This document shows, one piece after another, positions 21,618 through 29,920 of a DNA stretch of 31,708 nucleotides. A program made the translations under genes and the position numbers. The stretch comes from a virus. The stretch spans positions 1-31,708 of the IMG/VR virus record IMGVR_UViG_3300032246_000353. The stretch is one strand, 5' to 3'. Each line of letters opens with the position of its first letter. Positions within the stretch are counted from its first letter, which is position 1. Under the pieces are notes generated by a model. It did no database searches and had not been told where the DNA came from. It saw nothing but the letters and a program-made list of their open reading frames with translations.

Positions 21618-21951
21618 ACATTATAATTTCAAAGAATCTTCTTGCATTATCTACATCCTTAATAGAGTGAATAGTGTACATCTGCCCTTCTACCTCTAAT
21701 TTGTATATATCGGTAATATTTATATCAAACCTAATGAATATCTTAGCCATCCTTGTAAAGCTCAATTCTGCCTCTAATAAGGCTCTATTTTGCTCTTGTG
21801 GTCTGTAATCACCCCAAACTGTCTTTTCTAGATTAAAGGTCGTTGTATAGCCTCCCTGACCATCTGTGGTCAATGTAGGAGCATATACATTAACCAATCT
21901 AGTCATAGAGTTGGCATCTACATAATTATCCTTGTGGAGTCCTATTCTCAT
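21610..21951 (-). CDS. Head closure protein (head-tail adaptor)
   Basis: A 113-residue beta-rich protein starting MRIGLHKDNYVDANSM, with YAPTLTTDGQGGYTTTF, VWGDYRPQEQNRALLEAELS and IYKLEVEGQMYTIHSIKDVD, the layout of SPP1 gp16/HK97 gp7-type stoppers (a basic start, TDGxGG turn, WA/WGxxxP, R-F-Dxx, Y-x-I-x-x-I-x-D). I start it at the ATG at 21951, one base after the connector stop. The frame is open to 22008 but that would overlap the connector by 56 bases. Confidence 0.75.
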   Translation of the reverse strand: MRIGLHKDNYVDANSMTRLVNVYAPTLTTDGQGGYTTTFNLEKTVWGDYRPQEQNRALLEAELSFTRMAKIFIRFDINITDIYKLEVEGQMYTIHSIKDVDNARRFFEIIMYV

Positions 21952-21952
21952 A

Positions 21953-22483
21953 TTATAATATTGGGCTTGTTCTAGTCCATCTTTGGCAAACTCGCCAAGT
22001 TTTCTCACATATACCTAAATCGTTTACATCCATACCACGATTCTCATAACCATAGTTAATTTGGTCTAACATAGCTATTTTAAGCTCTTTTGGAAGGCAA
22101 TTAAACCCAGCCATATATTGAGCAGACATATCATCAAAATTAGGAAATCTAACCTTCGGATATTGGTCTCCAACAATACTATAAGTATTAGAAGAAATCT
22201 CATTTCCTTGAGCATTAAATAAAGCCATAAAATAAGTTACTGGACCAAATGGCAATTCATAACCTCCAGCTAAATTGCTGAACCAAACATTTACCTGTCT
22301 AGGTATAAGGCTTAGATTAGTAGCCTTTTCAATGGCTTCACGGCTTTGAGTAATTAATTCTGCAAATAAATCATCTTCTATGTCATTAGTAACACGACAA
22401 TAAAGTTTTGCTTCTGCTACTGTAACACTTTCCACAATTGGAGTGTTATCAATAAAAGTATAATCATTTAGAAAGTTATACAT
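21953..22483 (-). CDS. Head-tail connector (gp6-like)
   Basis: A 176-residue protein with the gp6/YqbG-like connector pattern: SVTVAEAKLYCRVTNDIEDD followed by LFAELITQSREAIEKATNLS (two helices, the second leading to IPRQVNVWF). The later strands (LPFGPVTYFMALFNAQG, VRFPNFDDMSAQYMAGF) and helix (LPKELKIAMLDQINYGYENR) complete the family layout. It docks under the portal. It is the first gene after the terminator that follows the capsid gene, with a TAAATTTG box 13 bases before its ATG. Confidence 0.8.
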   Translation of the reverse strand: MYNFLNDYTFIDNTPIVESVTVAEAKLYCRVTNDIEDDLFAELITQSREAIEKATNLSLIPRQVNVWFSNLAGGYELPFGPVTYFMALFNAQGNEISSNTYSIVGDQYPKVRFPNFDDMSAQYMAGFNCLPKELKIAMLDQINYGYENRGMDVNDLGICEKTWRVCQRWTRTSPIL

Positions 22484-22496
22484 AATTCCTTTTTTA

Positions 22497-22504
22497 CAAA
22501 TTTA
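22497..22504 (-). promoter_or_regulatory. TAnnTTTG box (TAAATTTG) ahead of tail operon
   Basis: Lies between the capsid terminator and the connector ATG (22483). The 15 bases GTAAATTTGTAAAAA are identical to those ahead of the adaptor and fibre genes (11622-11636). A new transcript starting here would make sense after the terminator. No convincing -33 TTG, since that place is taken by the terminator stem. Confidence 0.45.
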
Positions 22505-22514
22505 CATTAAATTC

Positions 22515-22544
22515 AATAAAAAACCCCACCGATTAAGATGGGGT
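22515..22544 (-). terminator. Intrinsic terminator after capsid gene
   Basis: On the minus strand ACCCCA (22544-22539), 10-base loop, TGGGGT (22528-22523), then TTTTTATT. The position between capsid and connector genes suggests it ends, or partly attenuates, the head transcript, so that head and tail genes can be made at different levels. Confidence 0.75.
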
Positions 22545-22569
22545 CTTTATTTATCTATTTTTTAGATGA

Positions 22570-23658
22570 TTAGTCTAACAAAGAAGCATAGATAGCTGAA
22601 GAGTTCAACATTAAGTTGATTTCTTCTTGACACTCAATACGTGCGGTTACTAAGTTCTTTTGGAAGTTAGTACCATTCTCGTAAGAAAACTCAATTGCTA
22701 AAGATTCTACTTCTACTCTTTCGATGTAGTCTCTATCGATTACTAACGCTTTATTGTTAGCGACCCAAGATGCAGAGATAACAGGTACACCCCAGATAGT
22801 GATTCCACCATTAGGAGAAACCATTACGCTACCAGAACCAGCATAATAACCAGCAGTGATAGTGTTCTTCAAGATGTTAGCCATATTTGCTTCACTTACC
22901 AATACATAAGATGCGTTGAAGTTTGCAGTCTTTTGGTTACCTATTAAATCAACTAATTGACTTAAATAATCAGCACCAGTTACAGTTGTAACTCCAGTTG
23001 CAGCACTAGAAATAGTACCGAAGAAAGAAGCATTCTCTTTTTTAAAGAAATCTCTTTGTAACATTCTTGGAAGTGTTTGAGTCAAGAAAGGTAATGACTT
23101 CAACATTTGCTTAGAGAATGTAGAGAAACCAGCTAAGTACTCACTTACTACTTTAACCTCAGTTAATGCGTAGTTGTTTTGTCCTTTGTCATCTCCTTCA
23201 GTTTGGAAAGCAATGTTGTTAGTTTCACCAGCATTTTCTTGGTAGTAAACATACAATCCAGTTGCACTTCTTACAGTTGGAACTAAATCTCTAAAGTTAA
23301 TCTTTTGAGATGGGTAGATAGCTTGGTTAACTGCGTAAGTAGCAACAGGGTCTCCTGTTAAACTTGCAGACAATGTCATTGTTTTAACATCAGACAAGTC
23401 CATACGGAATTTACCATTCTTCTTCATTTGGTTTTCCATTTCGCCCATTTGACCATCCAATTTTTCCATAATAACCTCATCCATAAACTTAGTTTGCTTA
23501 GATTCAGCTATTTTCTTACTTGCGAATGCAGCATCAATTTGCTTTTGCATTTCGTCTTTTACAACACTGATTTCAGATTTAACTGAATCAATTTGAGCAG
23601 TTACGTCGGCTTTGATACCTTTTACGTTTTCTGCCATTTCGTTAATTACGTTTTCCAT
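22570..23658 (-). CDS. Major capsid protein, HK97 fold
   Basis: A 362-residue protein. Residues 1 to about 95 are a coiled-coil scaffold-like delta domain (VTAQIDSVKSEISVVKDEMQ and KLDGQMGEMENQMKK), which the upstream protease should remove. The remainder matches HK97-family capsids: VPTVRSATGLYVYYQENAGE (E-loop region), ALTEVKVVSEYLAGFSTFSK (a conserved strand leading to a spine helix), ASYVLVSEANMANILK and GGITIWGVPVISASWVANN in the A and P domains. It is followed by a terminator, and its high output is probably helped by this. Confidence 0.9.
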   Translation of the reverse strand: MENVINEMAENVKGIKADVTAQIDSVKSEISVVKDEMQKQIDAAFASKKIAESKQTKFMDEVIMEKLDGQMGEMENQMKKNGKFRMDLSDVKTMTLSASLTGDPVATYAVNQAIYPSQKINFRDLVPTVRSATGLYVYYQENAGETNNIAFQTEGDDKGQNNYALTEVKVVSEYLAGFSTFSKQMLKSLPFLTQTLPRMLQRDFFKKENASFFGTISSAATGVTTVTGADYLSQLVDLIGNQKTANFNASYVLVSEANMANILKNTITAGYYAGSGSVMVSPNGGITIWGVPVISASWVANNKALVIDRDYIERVEVESLAIEFSYENGTNFQKNLVTARIECQEEINLMLNSSAIYASLLD

Positions 23659-23660
23659 TT

Positions 23661-24416
23661 TTACTTTTTAAATAATTGATTAAATTCTTTTATTGCCTTC
23701 AGGACTTCTTCATCATTGTTTTTAATTTCTTCGATTATCGGCTCAGGTGATTGCTCGGTCTGAGTGATTTCTTTAACGATTTCAATTTCTAATAATTCTG
23801 ATTGAATCCTTTTTATTTCAATCTCCATCAACGCAAAGGTCTCATCTGTGAAACGACCACCTTTAAACGCTTTCAAGAGTTTCTCTAGCCTATTTGCTAA
23901 TTGCTCTTTCTTAACTTCACTTTTAACAGAGATAGTTGGAGTTTCTGGGTTTGCTGCCCATAATACCGCACTTCCTTCGTAAAGTTTAAGTTCTGTTATA
24001 GTTCTTACTCCGTTCTTATCTACATTTGAATTAATTGTGCTAAATCCAATTGAGTGTTGATTAATAAGACCAGCATCGTACATTTTTATCATATCCTCTC
24101 CTGTTTCAGTTTCTACTATTGGAGTGATAGCAATAAGCATATCTCCTTCAACGTATAATTGTTCAGGTTTACCAATTACTGCTTCCATTTCAGCACAATG
24201 GTCAACTAAAGACCAAATTAAGTTTTTACCAGCTGGACCTCTTTCTTTAAGAGTCTTAGTAAATGCTTCAGCAACGATTATATCGTTATCTAAATCAATG
24301 TTACCACATCTTGCCCAAACTGCTTTTACTCTGCGGCTTTCGGTATCTACATCCATTACTGAATATCCGATATCTTGTTTCTCAACAATTGTATCTTTAC
24401 TTGAGTATGTTTTCAT
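23661..24416 (-). CDS. Prohead protease, HK97 (U35) family
   Basis: A 251-residue protease. The beta strands lead to LIWSLVDHCAEMEAVIG with catalytic His73, and later INQHSIGFST with Ser122, the His and Ser of the herpesvirus-assemblin-like fold; an acidic residue in the VLWAANPETP strand region may complete the triad. The C-terminal 80 residues are charged and helical, perhaps removed or used for capsid docking. It cuts the delta domain from the capsid gene product made just downstream, 2 bases away. TAACTTTG (24422-24429) precedes the ATG by 5 bases. Confidence 0.85.
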   Translation of the reverse strand: MKTYSSKDTIVEKQDIGYSVMDVDTESRRVKAVWARCGNIDLDNDIIVAEAFTKTLKERGPAGKNLIWSLVDHCAEMEAVIGKPEQLYVEGDMLIAITPIVETETGEDMIKMYDAGLINQHSIGFSTINSNVDKNGVRTITELKLYEGSAVLWAANPETPTISVKSEVKKEQLANRLEKLLKAFKGGRFTDETFALMEIEIKRIQSELLEIEIVKEITQTEQSPEPIIEEIKNNDEEVLKAIKEFNQLFKK

Positions 24417-24421
24417 ATTAA

Positions 24422-24429
24422 CAAAGTTA
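24422..24429 (-). promoter_or_regulatory. TAnnTTTG box (TAACTTTG) ahead of protease gene
   Basis: Only 5 bases separate the box from the ATG at 24416. If used as a promoter it would give a nearly leaderless mRNA. Identical TAACTTTG boxes precede the portal and two tail genes. Confidence 0.35.
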
Positions 24430-24441
24430 TTATTTTTTTTG

Positions 24442-25326
24442 TTATTGTATTAAGTCTGAAATAAATCTTCCTATTGTTTGTCCAATTACATTTGTTAACG
24501 CATCCCATATAACTGCAATTCTTCCTTTTGGTGGATTATCTTGCAATGTTAAAAGTTTACCATTAGCACCTCTTACGGCTTCATATCCTAATGTGCATCT
24601 GCAATTACAAACATTCGCAGCACTTGCTTTAGAATCACAAGGATGGTCCATTAATTCATAACCCAAACCAAGTTTATCATTAGGAACGTGAAATTGCTTT
24701 TCCATAGGAAGTTTAACCCCATCCATAACTAAATGGTCTGTGTGGTCTCTTGGCTCACGTCTTGTTCTGTTATCTTGAGCAGAAATCCATTCCTTAATAG
24801 TTACAAGTCCAGTTGCAGTTGCTCCCACTTGAGAACCAATATTAGCTGCCCTTCCTGTTTCAGTTCTAGCAATAAGTTCGGCTCTATAATTTGTTATCCC
24901 TGCCGTACGAAGTAAGGCTATTGTTTCAGGCATTGATAGATTTTGTTCTGCTGACTGAATTAGGAATCTTCTTATTTGTTCTTTGGTTGTATCGGTAATA
25001 TCTGAAGCTAATTGGTCTAATCCATCATTCTGAAGGACTTTAATTATGGCATATTGGTAAGCATCCGTTTTAGATGACTTTAACTCTAAAGGCACATAAA
25101 TGCCCTTTACAGACTTTTTAACGGCACTTTCGCTTATTTGAGCCATCTTAGTACCCATAGCTAAATGGAGCTTGTAAATGGTCTTTTTAAGCGATTTGTC
25201 GCTAATTGCGTTATAGTCTTGGGTACGGCAATATGTATCCACCTGCTTTTGTAGTTCTTTCTTGAACTTAGGTGAATATTGTTTTAGAGCATTGGCATAT
25301 AGTTTTCTATAATCTTGCCAAATCAT
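24442..25326 (-). CDS. MuF-like minor head protein (SPP1 gp7 type)
   Basis: A 294-residue protein with the phage head morphogenesis (MuF) core: ITNYRAELIARTETGRAANI near residues 142-161, then IKEWISAQDNRTRREPRDHT followed by DHLVMDG, and HPCDSKASAANVCNCRCTLG, a Cys cluster typical of this family. The N-terminus is helical. It binds the portal and is carried inside the head; it may go into the cell with the DNA. The stop lies just before the protease gene. Confidence 0.85.
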   Translation of the reverse strand: MIWQDYRKLYANALKQYSPKFKKELQKQVDTYCRTQDYNAISDKSLKKTIYKLHLAMGTKMAQISESAVKKSVKGIYVPLELKSSKTDAYQYAIIKVLQNDGLDQLASDITDTTKEQIRRFLIQSAEQNLSMPETIALLRTAGITNYRAELIARTETGRAANIGSQVGATATGLVTIKEWISAQDNRTRREPRDHTDHLVMDGVKLPMEKQFHVPNDKLGLGYELMDHPCDSKASAANVCNCRCTLGYEAVRGANGKLLTLQDNPPKGRIAVIWDALTNVIGQTIGRFISDLIQ

Positions 25327-25688
25327 TATGATAAGGTTAAAAGGTAACTTGTTTGAGCTATTAGTTGAGCAATCTCATCTACTTGGTTTTGTACCCAAGA
25401 ATCTTGATAGATAGTTTTTCTTTCTCTTTGGATAAAATCGTATAAAGATTTATAGTATTTAACTAATTGCTCGTGTCCTGTATAGTTTTGTAAGGTCTCT
25501 ACTGAGTAACCAACTGGTCTACCATAAATACCACTTACGCTTTCTACTAATTCATCTATTAACTCAACAATCTCATCATAGTAATTATTCAAAGCCTTAT
25601 GCTCGGAATAAGATGTAGTTTGATGATGCCAAACAATAGTTTGTTGCTTTGAGTCGTGTAATTGACTTATAAATTCTACAAATTGCAT
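25326..25688 (-). CDS. Small helical protein between portal and MuF genes
   Basis: A 120-residue all-alpha protein (FVEFISQLHDSKQQTIVWHH, EHKALNNYYDEIVELIDELV, YKSLYDFIQRERKTIYQDSW, VDEIAQLIAQTSYLLTLS). The regular helices with His and Glu recall ferritin/Dps-like four-helix bundles, and small proteins of this sort (such as DUF5856) are known in Bacteroidota phages. The metal ligands are not complete enough to claim iron binding. The function is unknown; the position suggests a head component or internal protein. It overlaps the MuF ATG by one base. Confidence 0.55.
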   Translation of the reverse strand: MQFVEFISQLHDSKQQTIVWHHQTTSYSEHKALNNYYDEIVELIDELVESVSGIYGRPVGYSVETLQNYTGHEQLVKYYKSLYDFIQRERKTIYQDSWVQNQVDEIAQLIAQTSYLLTLS

Positions 25689-25689
25689 A

Positions 25690-27075
25690 TTAAGGTTTTA
25701 TATTGTCAGGAATAGTTAATGGTTGAAATTGGTCTATTGGTTGCAAAGATGAAGGCACATATAGTTTCTCCATTTCATCTTGTGGAATATAATCAGGGGT
25801 TTTAATACCCATTATTTCATTCTTTTGAGCAGGAGGAATCCACCAAGCAGTATTTAACCAAGCAGCTTGTTCTGATTTGTTAGCTTCTAATTCTTGGTAA
25901 ACCTTAATGTCATAATCAACATAAATATTAGTGCCTCTATAACCCCAGTCTGAATGTAGTTTTCTATTAAGATTATCTCTTAATGAATCTAACAAAGGGA
26001 TAGCACAACGTAATGTTAAAGCCTTCTCTCCTTCTTGTTGATTGTTGTAAGTCTTGCTATCTGAATCATTTAATAGTTGAGCAGGTACTCCATAAATATT
26101 ACAAAGTGCTTTCATATCCCATTTCTCTGATTCAATAATATTAAGCTCAACTGGACTAAGTCCTATTTGTTTCCAATCTACTTTATAACCAGATACTGCA
26201 ATTGAATTAAAGTTTGATGCACCACCTTTTTCGCTGATTGCTCTTTTAAGTGCTTGTGCTTGTTGGTTACCACTTGTAGGGTCAAATCTATCATCGTTCA
26301 TAAATAGAACTCCAGCTGGACCACCATTTTGGAATGATGCAACGGCAGCAGTCTTAGCTTCATTACTTCTTGTTAAAGTACGAGCAGCAGCCATTAGCGG
26401 TGATTGTCCGTACAATTGATTACCTGTAACATTCCAACTAGGATTATAATATTTATCGTGAAGTATCTCTATCGGACTGAATGACCATAATTTTCCATAG
26501 TACAATTGATACCCAACTCTAACTGGTGGGAACAACTCAACATTTGCAATAATAGCCATATACTGAGCAGGTAAGGCAATAAGTTCAAAAGGTTTGCTTT
26601 GGTTTGAACCACCTTCAATAAGTTTTGCATAGATAAATGAATTTCCTGTTATTAACTTAAAACCAATCCATTGTTCAACTAAATCTGACCAAGTATCTTC
26701 GCCATTAGGATATTTTAATAGGTCGTTTAATCTTTGGTCGCCTGTATATATTTCAAATGCTTTTTTGTGCAAATTATTTACCTCTTGCCAGTTAGTTATC
26801 TTATCAGGTTGTTTCATCAATGATTTATATCTTTTTGCAGATACTTCATCAACTACTTTATAAACGTGAAATGGAGCAAGTTTTGCCTTGTCGGTAATTA
26901 GTTTAATTATTGAATAAACAATATCATTCTTTTGGTAGCCATCGTTAACGTAAGATTGAGCATTTGCACCTTGCCACGTTACAATTCCTTGTTGAATTGC
27001 TATTTGCGAATTAGTTGGAAACGTAGGTACAATAGTATTAATCTTCTTCTTACTGAAGAAATCAAGTAAACCCAT
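25690..27075 (-). CDS. Portal protein, HK97 family
   Basis: A 461-residue portal, the dodecamer at the head vertex through which DNA is packed. It has the short family N-terminus (MGLLDFFSKKK), VNDGYQKNDIVYSIIKLITD, LIEGGSNQSKPFELIALPAQ and YNPSWNVTGNQLYGQSPLMA followed by AARTLTRSNEAK, the conserved GxSPLxxA stretch of HK97 portals. The DxxWPP-like end PAQKNEIMGIKTPD is also typical. It starts 36 bases after the large terminase, with a TAACTTTG box between. Confidence 0.9.
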   Translation of the reverse strand: MGLLDFFSKKKINTIVPTFPTNSQIAIQQGIVTWQGANAQSYVNDGYQKNDIVYSIIKLITDKAKLAPFHVYKVVDEVSAKRYKSLMKQPDKITNWQEVNNLHKKAFEIYTGDQRLNDLLKYPNGEDTWSDLVEQWIGFKLITGNSFIYAKLIEGGSNQSKPFELIALPAQYMAIIANVELFPPVRVGYQLYYGKLWSFSPIEILHDKYYNPSWNVTGNQLYGQSPLMAAARTLTRSNEAKTAAVASFQNGGPAGVLFMNDDRFDPTSGNQQAQALKRAISEKGGASNFNSIAVSGYKVDWKQIGLSPVELNIIESEKWDMKALCNIYGVPAQLLNDSDSKTYNNQQEGEKALTLRCAIPLLDSLRDNLNRKLHSDWGYRGTNIYVDYDIKVYQELEANKSEQAAWLNTAWWIPPAQKNEIMGIKTPDYIPQDEMEKLYVPSSLQPIDQFQPLTIPDNIKP

Positions 27076-27091
27076 ATTATTAGAATTTAAA

Positions 27092-27099
27092 CAAAGTTA
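27092..27099 (-). promoter_or_regulatory. TAnnTTTG box (TAACTTTG) ahead of portal gene
   Basis: The box lies in the 35-base gap between terminase and portal genes, 16 bases before the portal ATG. A TTTG lies upstream but only 12 bases away, too close for a normal -33 element. A candidate start of the head transcript. Confidence 0.4.
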
Positions 27100-27110
27100 T
27101 GATTTTTACA

Positions 27111-28421
27111 TCAAAATACACTTACTTGAAATTTAGGTGAATACTCAAAGAACATTCTCATTGCCAAACAATCACTAAAATCTGGTGAACGACCTATTGC
27201 TGCTTTGACTTTATCCTTTGGTATTATTCCTTTGCTTGAATCGTTGTCAACGTATTTTTGTTTTACTTGTTCTAGTTCCTCAATGATTAATTGCTTCTGC
27301 TTCCCATCCGCATTAATATACAATTTGCTATCGTTTATCATCTCGGCTAATTTGTAATAGCATTGAGATTTAAGATTGTCAAAGTTTTCTTTAGCGTGAG
27401 TAACTGGGTTCTTTAATGCTGAACTATTATTGACAAATCCTTTACATCTAAGAATATCTACAACTCCGCCTCCTACCCCATCTTCATCTATACAAATGTT
27501 AGATACAGGAACTTTATATTCTAATGCAAAGTTCTTTATAAGTTCAGCGACTTCCACAACCGATTTACCATTGTATTGATATAGTTTAACACGAAGTCCA
27601 CTCCATATCCCAATGACAGTACTATCAGAGCCAAAACGTGCCACATCGCAAGTAATATAAGGATTGCCGCTAATAACAAAAGCATTGGTAAATGCATCAA
27701 GTATTTTTTCATAATCTATTAATTGTGCAGGGTCAGAGGAATATTCCCAGTTACCAAAGAGTAATCTTTCTTTGCTAACCTTATCTAAAGTTAAAAGGTT
27801 TTCTTTATAGTGCTTGGATATGTAAGGATTGTCATCTATTAACGATGCAATAAATCTTTTATTATCTGCTATGCTTCCGTCTTGTTGTGGTTTATAAAAT
27901 TCAGAATATGCCCAATTCTTTGCTGGGTTACAAGTGTAAAGTATCTTAGGCACTAAATCGTTTTGGTCCAATTGAAATCTTATCCTTGATTTAATAATAT
28001 TTCTAGCCTTGTCATCTACTTGATTAGCTTCATCAATAAATGCATCGGTAATCTCTAGTGAACCTAATTCATCAAAGTTTGGGTCGCTAGGATAGGAGTA
28101 AAGGTCTTTGAGTAGGATAGTTGAACCATTAGGAAACTCTATTTGACTAGATTGTCCGTTGTACTTATAATGCTTTCCTGATTCTAGTCCTTGCATTTTA
28201 GCTATTTGGAAGAACGAAACAAGGGTGGTTTCTTTTAGGGTTTTTAACACGGCTCTCCCAATTAGTCCTCTAGTATTAGGATATTTTAATCTTTGTTTTA
28301 GCTGCCAATAGCAACCTAACGCAGTCTTGCCACCTCCTGCTCCGCCTCCAAATAATATCTCGTTTGTTGTTTTATCTTCTAATAAGTCAAGAGCAATTGT
28401 TTGCTTGATGGATAGTTCCAT
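27111..28421 (-). CDS. terL: Terminase large subunit
   Basis: A 436-residue packaging motor. Walker A is GGGAGGGKT (25-33), Walker B is ITDAFIDE (124-131), motif III is LYTCNPA (161-167). The C-terminal RNase H-like nuclease has CDVARFGSD (Asp259) and IDEDGVGGG (Asp312/Asp314), with a last acidic residue probably in SPDFSDCLAMRM. It translocates DNA in the head and cuts concatemers. The ATG overlaps the small subunit's stop (TAATG). Whether packaging is headful or site-specific cannot be read from the motifs by eye. Confidence 0.95.
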   Translation of the reverse strand: MELSIKQTIALDLLEDKTTNEILFGGGAGGGKTALGCYWQLKQRLKYPNTRGLIGRAVLKTLKETTLVSFFQIAKMQGLESGKHYKYNGQSSQIEFPNGSTILLKDLYSYPSDPNFDELGSLEITDAFIDEANQVDDKARNIIKSRIRFQLDQNDLVPKILYTCNPAKNWAYSEFYKPQQDGSIADNKRFIASLIDDNPYISKHYKENLLTLDKVSKERLLFGNWEYSSDPAQLIDYEKILDAFTNAFVISGNPYITCDVARFGSDSTVIGIWSGLRVKLYQYNGKSVVEVAELIKNFALEYKVPVSNICIDEDGVGGGVVDILRCKGFVNNSSALKNPVTHAKENFDNLKSQCYYKLAEMINDSKLYINADGKQKQLIIEELEQVKQKYVDNDSSKGIIPKDKVKAAIGRSPDFSDCLAMRMFFEYSPKFQVSVF

Positions 28422-28768
28422 TAAATAGTTCCTTTGTTTTCAACGTATGTTTTCTTTTCTTCCCAAGTAATATTTAAACCTCCTGATAATTCTATTTCGC
28501 TAGTTTGCTTTGCTCTCCCTTCTAGTCTATCAAGAATCTCTTGATATGCCCTTAAGTCGCCTTTAAATGCCTTTTGCAGTACCATTAGGTCTAATTGTTC
28601 GGCAACAGTAAATTCTTCTTTCTCGCCAGTAATTGGGTTAGTCTTTACTTGTACTAATTCTAATAATCTTAGTAAACGAGTCTTGCTATTAGGCACTCCT
28701 TTTGGGCGACCATTTGGGTTTCTAATTTCACCTTTTTGAGCAGGAATTAAATTTTGTTCGTTTGCCAT
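28421..28768 (-). CDS. terS: Terminase small subunit (DUF5681-like)
   Basis: A 115-residue protein with the N-terminal GEIRNPNGRPKGVPNSKTRL, a basic DNA-binding-like motif of DUF5681/small-terminase proteins, then a helical body (LDLMVLQKAFKGDLRAYQEI followed by LDRLEGRAKQ). It lies right before the large terminase and overlaps it by one base. It would recognise phage DNA and start packaging. Confidence 0.8.
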   Translation of the reverse strand: MANEQNLIPAQKGEIRNPNGRPKGVPNSKTRLLRLLELVQVKTNPITGEKEEFTVAEQLDLMVLQKAFKGDLRAYQEILDRLEGRAKQTSEIELSGGLNITWEEKKTYVENKGTI

Positions 28769-28792
28769 AATCTCTAATCACTTTCTAATTAA

Positions 28793-29221
28793 TTACAAAG
28801 ATACGCCACAATTAGGGCATTTCTTCTCTCCTTTGGCATTGTCTTGTTTTTCTTCTATATCATTATTAGCAAAAGCTGGTATATCTAAACCCCATTCATC
28901 TAGTTCTAATATGTTCCATTCGTTAGCTAAAATATCCCAATCGTGTTCACCAAATGAAATGTTATCCTTGATTATAAATTCTTTCTTTTGTTCTTCGGTA
29001 AGATTATTTGCGTGAATCACTGGAACATCTGTTAACCCAGCTTCAAGACAAGCCTTAAGCCTCATATTGCCACCTAAGACCATATTGTTCTCATCTATTA
29101 CAATAGGTCTAAGTTCTAACATTTGTGGGAAATCCTGAATAGACTTTACAAGTTGTTTAAACTTATGGTCCTTAATAATTCTAGGATTGTTTGGGTTTGA
29201 TTTTATTTCTGTTATTAGCAT
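28793..29221 (-). CDS. ParB-like nuclease-domain protein
   Basis: A 142-residue protein with the ParB/Srx N-terminal fold: IKSNPNNPRIIKDHKFKQLV (strand, PNNPR loop, helix), then LRPIVIDENNMVLGGNMRLK (the conserved GGxxR) and ACLEAGLTDVPVIHANNLTE. A short C-terminal CPNCGVSL could bind half a zinc site. Phage ParB-domain proteins next to terminase genes are common and may act as CTP-dependent DNA-binding or nicking factors in packaging or replication. There is no HTH domain, so it is not a full partition protein. A TATCTTTG (28796-28803) at its end may serve the small terminase. Confidence 0.75.
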   Translation of the reverse strand: MLITEIKSNPNNPRIIKDHKFKQLVKSIQDFPQMLELRPIVIDENNMVLGGNMRLKACLEAGLTDVPVIHANNLTEEQKKEFIIKDNISFGEHDWDILANEWNILELDEWGLDIPAFANNDIEEKQDNAKGEKKCPNCGVSL

Positions 29222-29337
29222 CTTCCTTGTCGATTATATGGTTTTGTTGGTTTGTCTTTAGGACCAGAGTTCTTTTTGTATTTGCCTTTCTTTCTACTTC
29301 CAAAGTTTACTTTGCCTGTTGTTAATCCTTTTGCCAT
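29215..29337 (-). CDS. 40-residue basic peptide
   Basis: A very basic short protein (MAKGLTTGKVNFGSRKKGKY, then KKNSGPKDKPTKPYNRQGRC). The ATG overlaps the NinG stop by one base (TAATG) and the end overlaps the ParB-like ATG by 7 bases, so it is locked between two real genes. It probably binds nucleic acid. The family is unknown. Confidence 0.65.
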   Translation of the reverse strand: MAKGLTTGKVNFGSRKKGKYKKNSGPKDKPTKPYNRQGRC

Positions 29338-29708
29338 TATTTGTACTTTTCTATTATTTCGTTTAATTCAGTTCTTGACCATTTTTTTATTAGTCTATGT
29401 TGGCTTTCTAAATGCAATACCATTCTTTCGCCTATCTTATCTATTAAATTCTTTCGGTAGCCTATTAAGTGGAATTGGTCAAAGCCATTGCAAGATTTAC
29501 ATTCTCCGTTTACGTTGTATTCATCAAATCTTAAAGCTGAACTTCCTTTGACTGGAACGTAATGCCCAGCATCCATAACTTCGTGTCCTTTTACTTGACC
29601 GCAAGAAATACAAGTAAAAAATCCATCTTGTGAATCTCTTGTTCGGATGTATCGATTAAATATTGTTTGAGCCTTTGCCGTTAATTTAGGAATTGTAGGT
29701 AATGCCAT
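29337..29708 (-). CDS. ninG: NinG/Rap-like recombination nuclease
   Basis: A 123-residue protein of the lambda NinG (Rap) family, a structure-specific nuclease that acts on recombination intermediates. It has C33-x2-C36 (CISCGQ), the DAGHYVPVKG motif (46-55) that carries the catalytic His, and C70-x2-C73 (CKSCNGF), an HNH-like zinc-bound core. The protein is about the size of the conserved core of NinG. It goes well with ERF, SSB-like and exonuclease genes as a phage recombination set. TACTTTTG ends 4 bases before the ATG. Confidence 0.8.
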   Translation of the reverse strand: MALPTIPKLTAKAQTIFNRYIRTRDSQDGFFTCISCGQVKGHEVMDAGHYVPVKGSSALRFDEYNVNGECKSCNGFDQFHLIGYRKNLIDKIGERMVLHLESQHRLIKKWSRTELNEIIEKYK

Positions 29709-29722
29709 AATGCAAAAGTAGG

Positions 29723-29920
29723 TTACTTTTTAATACGAAATACTATTTTACGTTCTTGGTAATCAAATCTCTTTTTAGCAATAGGGTTTAAACTTCTTCT
29801 TATTGTGTACTCATTAAATCCTGTTACCCTTGCAGCATAAGCTACCGACTTCAATTCTAATTCTTCTTTAGTATCTAGGAATATTAATCTTAAAGCCATA
29901 GCATTTTCGTGTCCTTTCAT
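29723..29920 (-). CDS. Small HTH-like DNA-binding protein (NUMOD1-like)
   Basis: A 65-residue protein: a first strand (MALRLIFLDTKEELELKS), then VAYAARVTGFNEYTIRRSLN, a helix-turn-helix pattern close to NUMOD1 modules of homing endonucleases and related phage regulators, and a last strand (RKIVFRI). I start it at the ATG at 29920, an ATGA overlap with the preceding 24-residue peptide. An open frame of 15 more codons upstream overlaps that peptide and is unlikely. It may regulate the operon. Confidence 0.6.
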   Translation of the reverse strand: MKGHENAMALRLIFLDTKEELELKSVAYAARVTGFNEYTIRRSLNPIAKKRFDYQERKIVFRIKK

